Assembly (NCBI GenBank): GCA_002495065.1
Contig: DADT01000049.1
Coordinates: forward strand, 27,205-38,219
Source of the DNA: Methanoregula sp. UBA471
Lineage (GTDB): Archaea; Halobacteriota; Methanomicrobia; Methanomicrobiales; Methanospirillaceae
Length of the DNA: 11,015 bases
Direction: 5' to 3'
Shown here piece after piece: positions 7,037 to 11,015 of the stretch. The notes under the pieces are model-generated. The model did not search any database. It was given only the letters and a program-made list of their open reading frames with translations, and was not told where the DNA came from. Within the stretch, counting starts at the first letter, position 1; each line of letters opens with the position of its first letter. The position numbers and the translations under genes were made by a program.

Positions 7037-7242
7037 CAGCGGACCTTCAGTGCGTAACGACCCGGAAGTTTGATGTTCATACGTTTTGCCACATCGGAAT
7101 TTTCCGGATCGATAATAACGAGGTAACCGGACCAGTCTTCGCTCAGATTTGACGTCCCGCAGATCACGCAGTTTTCACCATCCACAACGCGGTGACAGTC
7201 ACGGCAGACTTTTCCCTGTTTTTTCTTATTCGCCGGAGGCAT
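7036..7242 (-). CDS. spt4: Transcription elongation factor Spt4 (RpoE'')
   Basis: This 68-aa zinc protein forms a heterodimer with Spt5/NusG and clamps elongating RNA polymerase. A basic N-terminal tail leads to the zinc pairs C13/C16 and C25/C28, then SEDWSGYLVIIDPENSDVAKRMN and the end GRYALKVR, the family signature. The start is MPPANKKK at 7242: a strong GGAGGAAGGAGA ribosome site lies directly before it, and the longer frame from 7293 only reads the rpoE' tail in another frame. It overlaps the rpoE' end by 17 bases and the next gene by 1 base pair in ATGA fashion. Confidence 0.95.
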   Translation of the reverse strand: MPPANKKKQGKVCRDCHRVVDGENCVICGTSNLSEDWSGYLVIIDPENSDVAKRMNIKLPGRYALKVR

Positions 7243-7867
7243 TCTCCTTCCTCCTGCTCTTGACCTTCTCCTTTGGCGCTTCTTTGGGTGCACCTGAGGA
7301 TTTCAGGTCTTTTTCTTTTTCCTTGTTCATCTCTTCTTCAAGCCACAGTGTAGTTCCAAGCCCTGCCTGACGCATCGTGAGTCCGATCTTGCTGTCACGC
7401 GGTTCGCGTTCATTCAGGGAGAGAGTCACCACACGGACGCGGACTACATCACCTACGCCAATAAACCGCTTGGATTCCTGGCATATGAGACGGGCATTCT
7501 TTTCATCGTAATTGATGTACTCATCCGAGATCTGGCTTACATGCAGCATTGCATCAATAGGACCCAGGCTGACAAAAGCCCCGAAACTTGTCGTTTCGAC
7601 AACAAGTCCTTCAATGACCTCCTGCAGCGCAAGACGGAGCACCATGGCTTCAAACTTCACATCGTAATAGACGCCTCCGTCCCCGGGAACGAGTTCGCCT
7701 TCGCCAACATCCTGGACTTTTGTCACGCAGATGAAGATCCCAATCTCTTTATCAATACTGCCTTCAAGCTGCTCCTGCAGAACCTCGAGAATCACTTTTT
7801 CAAGTTTCTCACCCAGTCGCTGGGGGGGCACCCGCACTTTGTCTTCGAGCATCAATTTATGATACAT
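7226..7867 (-). CDS. rpoE1: RNA polymerase subunit Rpo7 (RpoE')
   Basis: This 213-aa subunit pairs with Rpo4 (RpoF) to form the stalk of archaeal RNA polymerase, which aids promoter opening and binds nascent RNA. Residues 1-80 are the N-terminal tip domain (MYHKLMLEDKVRVPP opening). Residues about 82-168 are an S1 RNA-binding domain with SFGAFVSLGPIDAMLHVSQIS, followed by GLTMRQAGLG and WLEEE. After about residue 180 comes a charged Lys/Glu/Pro tail with an APKE repeat, longer than many homologues and probably disordered. A textbook GGAGGT ribosome site lies 5 nt before the ATG, two bases after the PIN gene's stop. Confidence 0.96.
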   Translation of the reverse strand: MYHKLMLEDKVRVPPQRLGEKLEKVILEVLQEQLEGSIDKEIGIFICVTKVQDVGEGELVPGDGGVYYDVKFEAMVLRLALQEVIEGLVVETTSFGAFVSLGPIDAMLHVSQISDEYINYDEKNARLICQESKRFIGVGDVVRVRVVTLSLNEREPRDSKIGLTMRQAGLGTTLWLEEEMNKEKEKDLKSSGAPKEAPKEKVKSRRKENASGE

Positions 7868-7869
7868 AC

Positions 7870-8253
7870 TTACCTCCGCAATATCTCCAGTTTTTTCTGA
7901 TTTCTCAATGATATCACATCAATACCGCGTGTGAACAATGCGTCCCTGATGCGACGGTCATTAGTAACCACCATGCATGCATGTAACGCTGCATACTCAA
8001 TCATCTGCGCATCAACAGATTCTGATTTCAGATTCCCGCTTTCAACGATTGTGCATCTCTCGCCAAGCACAAGACCGTGCCGGGCAGCAGCACCGTCTCG
8101 CCCTCTCGCCCGGGAGATTCCGGTGAGTTCCTTTATGACCCCGGATAATACAAGTGGTTCGAACGCTCCCAGAAGCGTGCGAAGCTCGTCGAAAAGATCA
8201 ATCTGGAACTGCACCGGCATCATCAGTGCGTTGGCATCCAGAAGGATCTTCAC
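7870..8253 (-). CDS. Fcf1/VapC9-like PIN-domain nuclease
   Basis: This 127-aa protein is a single PIN domain, a metal-dependent RNase fold. Acidic residues expected in the active site are D6 (in LLDANALM), E42 (IKELTG), D81 (SVDAQ) and D99 (VTNDRRIRDAL). The LDANALMMPVQFQIDLFDEL opening resembles the Fcf1/Utp24-like archaeal group (labelled VapC9 in databases) rather than classic toxin VapCs. No antitoxin gene is next to it. The start is GTG at 8253: its GTGA overlaps the aIF2-gamma stop, and the fold begins immediately after. The longer frame from 8337 lies inside aIF2-gamma. Its place between aIF2-gamma and rpoE' suggests rRNA processing rather than toxin function (inference). Confidence 0.85.
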   Translation of the reverse strand: MKILLDANALMMPVQFQIDLFDELRTLLGAFEPLVLSGVIKELTGISRARGRDGAAARHGLVLGERCTIVESGNLKSESVDAQMIEYAALHACMVVTNDRRIRDALFTRGIDVISLRNQKKLEILRR

Positions 8254-9482
8254 TCGCTCAGGACTCCCATCCCTATTAACCGCCAGCGTGCTCCCACCTG
8301 CCGGCTGATCGCTATCCTTGAACCCAGTTCTGCACATACCGGACGCTTCAGCTGAATTTCTACAGTATCTTTTTTCGTGTTACTGACTACTCCGACAGTC
8401 ACAGCAGTTCCAACAGAGAGCATCAGCGGTTCGCTGTGTTTCAATGGTTCAATAACCAGTTCACTTGTTGCTCCAACTACCCGTTCCATAAGTGTAACCC
8501 GGCACCGGATTTTATCCCAGACCGGTGGAAGTTTACCCTCATGACCCAATACCTGTCCTGCAAGTGCATCGCTTTTTGTCAAAGCCGGGTCGAGTCTGGT
8601 TCCGACACCAAGGAGTCCACCAGGAGTTGCTTCAGCGACTTTATGGGAACCGGCGTTGATTGATGTGACTTTTGTCGTGATCGGTATCCATTTTATCCTG
8701 TTCTCGATTTGTGTCTGCCGGCCCGGTCGAATCTCGATATCATCGCCTTCGCGGAGGATGCCCCGTATAAGAGATCCTCCGACGACTCCACCTTTTACGT
8801 CTTTCCAGTTACAACCAGGTTTGTTTACATCAAATGAACGGGCGATAAGCATTACCGGTTCGGCATCGGGATCGCGAACCGGTTCAGGGATTGTCGCATC
8901 GAGCGCCTGCACGAGCGCACCGATATTGATACCTTTCTGGGCGGAAACTGGAACGATCGGGGCATTCTCGGCAATTGTCCCTTTTATGAAATTTTTTATC
9001 TCGTGATAGTTGTCGATAGCCTCTTTCTGGCTGACTACATCAATTTTGCTCTGGACGATCACAATATTTTTTATACCGACAAGTTCCAGCGCCATCAGAT
9101 GCTCTTTTGTCTGTGGCTGGGGACATTTTTCGCTAGAAGCGATGACCAGCATCGCTCCATCCATAAGCGCCGAACCGGAAAGCATTGTAGCCATGAGCGT
9201 CTCATGACCTGGTGCATCGACAAAGGATATTGACCGAAATGGCGTTCCTTTATCGCCGCTGGCGCAATCAGGGCTGGTTGAAAAGGCGTCATTACCTTCA
9301 CACTTTTCACACCGGTAAAATGTTGCGTCAGCATACCCAAGACGGATCGAAATGCCGCGTTTCACTTCTTCACTATGCCGGTCTGTCCATGTCCCCGTAA
9401 GTGCGTTTACAAGCGTGGTCTTACCGTGATCGACATGACCTACGACACCTATATTGACACTGGGAACTGTCACATCATGCAA
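8250..9482 (-). CDS. eif2g: Translation initiation factor aIF2 subunit gamma
   Basis: This 410-aa GTPase is the core of aIF2, which carries initiator Met-tRNA to the small ribosomal subunit. GHVDHGKT (G1) is at 15-22, the switch-1 region with KRGISIRLGY at 41-50, DAPGH (G3) at 89-93, SKID (G4) at 145-148 and SAQ (G5) at 180-182. Domains II and III follow, with RSFDVNKPG, GGVVGGSLIRG and the C-terminal GARWRLIGMG. A zinc-knuckle insert at 58-77 has only three of the usual four cysteines. The start is TTG at 9482: a strong AAGGAGG lies 11 nt upstream, no in-frame ATG exists, and HDVTVPSVNIG matches the family opening. First gene of its operon. Confidence 0.95.
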   Translation of the reverse strand: MHDVTVPSVNIGVVGHVDHGKTTLVNALTGTWTDRHSEEVKRGISIRLGYADATFYRCEKCEGNDAFSTSPDCASGDKGTPFRSISFVDAPGHETLMATMLSGSALMDGAMLVIASSEKCPQPQTKEHLMALELVGIKNIVIVQSKIDVVSQKEAIDNYHEIKNFIKGTIAENAPIVPVSAQKGINIGALVQALDATIPEPVRDPDAEPVMLIARSFDVNKPGCNWKDVKGGVVGGSLIRGILREGDDIEIRPGRQTQIENRIKWIPITTKVTSINAGSHKVAEATPGGLLGVGTRLDPALTKSDALAGQVLGHEGKLPPVWDKIRCRVTLMERVVGATSELVIEPLKHSEPLMLSVGTAVTVGVVSNTKKDTVEIQLKRPVCAELGSRIAISRQVGARWRLIGMGVLSE

Positions 9483-9871
9483 ATGAAATCAAACCTCCTT
9501 AATCTCGATAACCGGGTCACCTGACCACTTTAGTATGAATGTTCAATTATGCGATATGTGAGATACCGAATTGTAATGCCAGATCCCACAAAGTATAGAC
9601 GCATAGGTGATCATCATATTGAGCGCCTGATACATAAATACAATCGTGCAGATCAGGAAATCGTTTAAGAATATAGCACTATGTTCAGAGCACACAAGGG
9701 ATAAAACAGTTGGGCCTTGGAATAGTACGGATACTCTTTTCATGTGGCGTAAGTTTTTGATGAACGATTTTTAAGTGTATTTCCTGCAGGAACGAAACAA
9801 AGAAGATTATCCGGATTTTTTCAGGATAAACGATACAATGGGAGAGGGAAAACCGAAAGCCCGTATTGGGG
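9483..9871. other. Gene-free upstream region of the aIF2-gamma operon
   Basis: I see no convincing gene here. A CATACTAAAG motif at 9527-9536 (minus) is the best TATA candidate for aIF2-gamma and would start transcription near 9507, just before its ribosome site. Two small frames, 9549-9668 on plus (39 codons, basic) and 9543-9743 on minus (66 codons), have no ribosome site and no recognised family. A perfect 12-bp palindrome TTCCTGCAGGAA lies at 9781-9792. A hairpin TTATCC-N11-GGATAA at 9807-9829 includes a T6 run in its loop. Their role is unknown. Confidence 0.4.
9781..9792. repeat. Perfect 12-bp palindrome
   Basis: TTCCTGCAGGAA reads identically on both strands. It lies in the gene-free stretch between the aIF2-gamma operon and nikR, more than 270 bp from either. 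It might be a regulator site left over from the lost genes described nearby, or chance. Confidence 0.4.
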
Positions 9872-9984
9872 TTATCTTTCCCCCTGGTTATATAATTCCT
9901 CTAAAACATCCCTTTCCCAAATAGACATTTCGGACTTAAAATATGCTCTGCCTTTGACAGTTATGACATAGTAAATACGCGACA
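9872..9984 (-). pseudogene. Remnant of a winged-helix transcription regulator (C-terminus)
   Basis: In minus-strand reading, bases from about 9979 to the TAA at 9872-9874 encode RIYYVITVKGRAYFKSEM followed by SIWERDVLEELYNQGER. The YYVIT-KG pattern followed by a helix is the usual wing and final helix of PadR-, MarR- or ArsR-like regulators. Upstream of it the frame stays open but no longer resembles a helix-turn-helix, and no start or ribosome site is found. It abuts the permease remnant at about 9985-10000 head-on. The family call is from motif appearance only and is tentative; a short intact peptide from the ATG at 9928 (18 aa) is a less likely reading. Confidence 0.4.
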
Positions 9985-9996
9985 ACGATAAAAACC

Positions 9997-10147
9997 GCTG
10001 CAGCCACACTCCAGATCGCGTGGCGGTCGTGACTACGACCAGTCTTTCAGGGCTTCCGGCGCTGCTCTTGCGACAGTGATAGGTGTCTTGATTGAAATGC
10101 CAACAATGCTCCTGTTGGTTAAGATCTGTCTAAGAACGAAAGGCTGG
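9997..10147 (+). pseudogene. Remnant of an ACR3-type arsenite permease (C-terminus)
   Basis: Bases from 10043 to about 10147 in one frame encode SFRASGAALATVIGVLIEMP then TMLLLVKICLRTKGW. This matches the last membrane helix of ACR3-family arsenite efflux permeases (SGAALATVxGxLIEVPxMLxLV). Just upstream the match continues in another frame as VAVVTTTS (10020-10043), and possibly in a third as a degraded LQIA, so at least one frameshift, probably two, separates the pieces. The rest of this roughly 350-aa protein is absent from the window. No ribosome site or start fits. The residues after TKGW do not end as ACR3 proteins do. Pseudogene status is clear from the sequence; substrate is by family. 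Confidence 0.7.
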
Positions 10148-10150
10148 CAC

Positions 10151-10192
10151 ATACTTGACGCGGGTTCGGTTTCAAGTATTACCAAGTATTAC
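10151..10192. promoter_or_regulatory. Candidate NikR operator: dyad plus tandem repeat
   Basis: ATACTTGA (10151-10158) and TCAAGTAT (10172-10179) form a perfect 8-bp inverted repeat with a 13-nt spacer, 29 bp overall. The right arm begins a tandem repeat, CAAGTATTAC at 10173-10182 and again at 10183-10192, a 10-bp step that puts the copies on the same helix face. Known NikR operators are dyads of similar total size (28 bp in E. coli, GTATGA-N16-TCATAC). The cluster lies about 65-105 bp before nikR. Its assignment to NikR is inference from position and shape. Confidence 0.45.
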
Positions 10193-10195
10193 TAT

Positions 10196-10214
10196 TTTCG
10201 ATATTTTATCGAAA
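10196..10214. promoter_or_regulatory. AT-rich perfect palindrome over the likely nikR TATA box
   Basis: TTTCGATA and TATCGAAA flank a TTT spacer, giving a perfect 8-bp inverted repeat. Its centre (TATTTTAT) is a plausible TATA box: transcription would start near 10231, about 26 nt before the nikR ATG. A protein bound here would block TBP, so it is a candidate repressor site. Confidence 0.45.
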
Positions 10215-10256
10215 CTTTAAACATTTTTGGAGCATCATATTGTCATGAGGATCAGG

Positions 10257-10679
10257 ATGACAATTGATAACGAGCTCTCACGCATTGGGATATCCCTTCC
10301 CAAACATCTTCTCGACCGGTTCGACGAAATCATTAATTATCGTGGATACTCTTCAAGATCGGAAGGGATCCGTGATGCAATCCGGAGCTATATTCAGCAC
10401 TATAAGTGGATGGCAGATGTTAAAGGGGATCGACAAGGGGTAATCACGATGATCTATGATCATGACCAGCGTGGCCTGCTGGCGATGCTCACTGACATCC
10501 AGCATGAATTCAAAGCAATAATCCAGGCATCTCTCCACTCCCATGTAACTGAGAACCGCTGCCTCGAAGTGATCCTTATCCGGGGTGACGGGACTCAGCT
10601 CAAGGCACTGGCTGAACGACTGATGTCACAGAAAGGGGTCGAATCGGTAAAACTGACTACGATTGGGTTGGAGGATTAA
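10257..10679 (+). CDS. nikR: Nickel-responsive transcription regulator NikR
   Basis: This 140-aa tetrameric regulator represses nickel uptake when nickel is plentiful; methanogens need nickel for F430, hydrogenase and CO dehydrogenase. Residues 1-47 are the ribbon-helix-helix DNA-binding domain (ELSRIGISLPKHLLDRFDEII, GYSSRSEGIRDAIR). Residues 58-135 are the ACT-like metal domain. The four nickel ligands are present with exact E. coli spacing: H83, H94, H96 and C102 (LHSH, then RCLEV). The start at 10257 is chosen because GAGG lies 6 nt upstream and NikR proteins begin a few residues before the first strand; ATG 10245 and TTG 10227 are in-frame alternatives. Repeats upstream suggest autoregulation. 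No nickel transporter is in the window. Confidence 0.93.
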   Translation: MTIDNELSRIGISLPKHLLDRFDEIINYRGYSSRSEGIRDAIRSYIQHYKWMADVKGDRQGVITMIYDHDQRGLLAMLTDIQHEFKAIIQASLHSHVTENRCLEVILIRGDGTQLKALAERLMSQKGVESVKLTTIGLED

Positions 10680-10969
10680 CCCCCACCTTCACAGCTCTGG
10701 TCGATATTTTTCCATGCATCCTGCAGTTCACTCCCTGCAGCAAACGCACGCTCTTTCGCAATTACTTCTTTTGCATCATCGATGACGGTCTTTGTTGTTT
10801 TCTCTGGACCGGATGCCGGAATAAGATTATCAATACGATAGAGGAGTGATGTACTGTCAAGTTCGGCAAACACGTCTCCCCTAATCTCCTCTGTGCGCAG
10901 AATAGTGCCTGTGGTTCCGGTCCGTGGGTACCGTACCCGCATTCCAAGTGTGATCTCTTCTGCTAACAT
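10676..10969 (-). CDS. DUF2098-like methanogen protein
   Basis: This 97-aa protein has a basic, glycine-rich first half (GMRVRYPRTGTTGTILRTEEIRGD) then FAELDSTSLLYRIDNLIP. This pattern resembles DUF2098, a small family I know mainly from methanogens and probably a small beta-barrel. The second half is a charged helix followed by a Gly tail. Function is unknown. It converges on nikR and the two stop codons share the bases TTAA at 10676-10679. A CTTTATAGC box upstream would place transcription start at or near the ATG, so the mRNA is probably leaderless or nearly so; no ribosome site is seen. Confidence 0.75.
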   Translation of the reverse strand: MLAEEITLGMRVRYPRTGTTGTILRTEEIRGDVFAELDSTSLLYRIDNLIPASGPEKTTKTVIDDAKEVIAKERAFAAGSELQDAWKNIDQSCEGGG

Positions 10970-10990
10970 ACCGGAGAATGATATACATTC

Positions 10991-11000
10991 TGCTATAAAG
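10991..11000 (-). promoter_or_regulatory. TATA box of the DUF2098-like gene
   Basis: CTTTATAGCA in minus-strand reading is centred about 26 nt before the gene's ATG. That distance equals the usual box-to-start spacing in archaea, which points to a leaderless transcript. A second candidate, TGTATATCA near 10980, would start inside the gene. Confidence 0.45.
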
Positions 11001-11015
11001 GTATTGCTGCAAAAA

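Noticed and set aside
9549..9668. 39-codon basic frame on plus
   Set aside because: No ribosome site and no recognised motif. It looks protein-like but is too short to support.
9543..9743. 66-codon minus-strand frame
   Set aside because: It has no ribosome site or recognised family, its composition is like the surrounding AT-rich DNA, and it competes with a frame on the other strand.
9886..9899. TATATAA-like promoter on plus
   Set aside because: It would serve only decayed DNA, and the same bases are codons of the probable regulator remnant on the other strand.
10173..10192. CRISPR-like or minisatellite array
   Set aside because: Only two 10-bp copies with no spacers. A regulatory repeat is more likely.
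10076..10267. 63-codon plus-strand frame as an intact small membrane protein
   Set aside because: Its start lies inside the conserved ACR3 helix and its tail runs through the nikR promoter region, so it is a remnant, not a gene.

Overview
The window reads as a chromosomal segment of a methanogenic archaeon, most likely from Methanomicrobiales or close to it. Archaea-only or archaeal-type genes dominate: aIF2-gamma, RNA polymerase subunit Rpo7 (RpoE'), Spt4, eS24, eS31/S27ae, eL40, a Kae1-Bud32 fusion, GTP-dependent dephospho-CoA kinase, a nickel-type NikR and a DUF2098-like protein known from methanogens. TATA-like boxes lie about 25 nt before inferred transcription starts, and many genes also have Shine-Dalgarno sites. 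The order assignment is inference from gene content.

Layout. Bases 1-200 hold a terminator-like hairpin and T tract for the minus-strand gene next to it. 201-1595 (minus) is a REC-PAS-TPR response regulator with its own promoter. 1789-2670 (minus) is an HtpX-type membrane zinc protease. Divergent from it, 2825-3475 (plus) is a DUF1917/BLES03-like protein of unknown function. From 9482 down to 3596 the minus strand carries two back-to-back operons. The first is aIF2-gamma, PIN nuclease, rpoE', spt4 and dephospho-CoA kinase, ending in a T8 tract. The second is rps24e, rps27ae, kae1-bud32, an XTP/dITP pyrophosphatase and rpl40e (48 aa). Stop/start overlaps of 1-17 bases or gaps of a few bases imply coupled translation. 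Together they serve transcription, translation initiation, ribosome assembly, tRNA t6A modification, nucleotide-pool cleaning and CoA synthesis.

Bases 9483-10256 form a 770-bp stretch without an intact gene, and it is the most unusual part. It contains a decayed C-terminal piece of an ACR3-type arsenite permease on plus. Butted against it on minus is what looks like the C-terminal piece of a winged-helix regulator, as if a divergent regulator/permease pair had lost its middle. Just downstream, before nikR, is a cluster of repeats: an 8-bp dyad, a tandem 10-bp repeat and an AT-rich perfect palindrome over the likely TATA box. These are good candidates for nikR autoregulatory sites. nikR (10257-10679, plus) keeps all four nickel ligands and converges on the DUF2098-like gene (10676-10969, minus), sharing a four-base stop.

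I did not find a CRISPR array, tRNA, rRNA or intact mobile element, and no convincing wholly new system. The best novel leads are the pre-nikR region, a probable AUA start for the pyrophosphatase, and the DUF1917 gene with its upstream mini-ORF.
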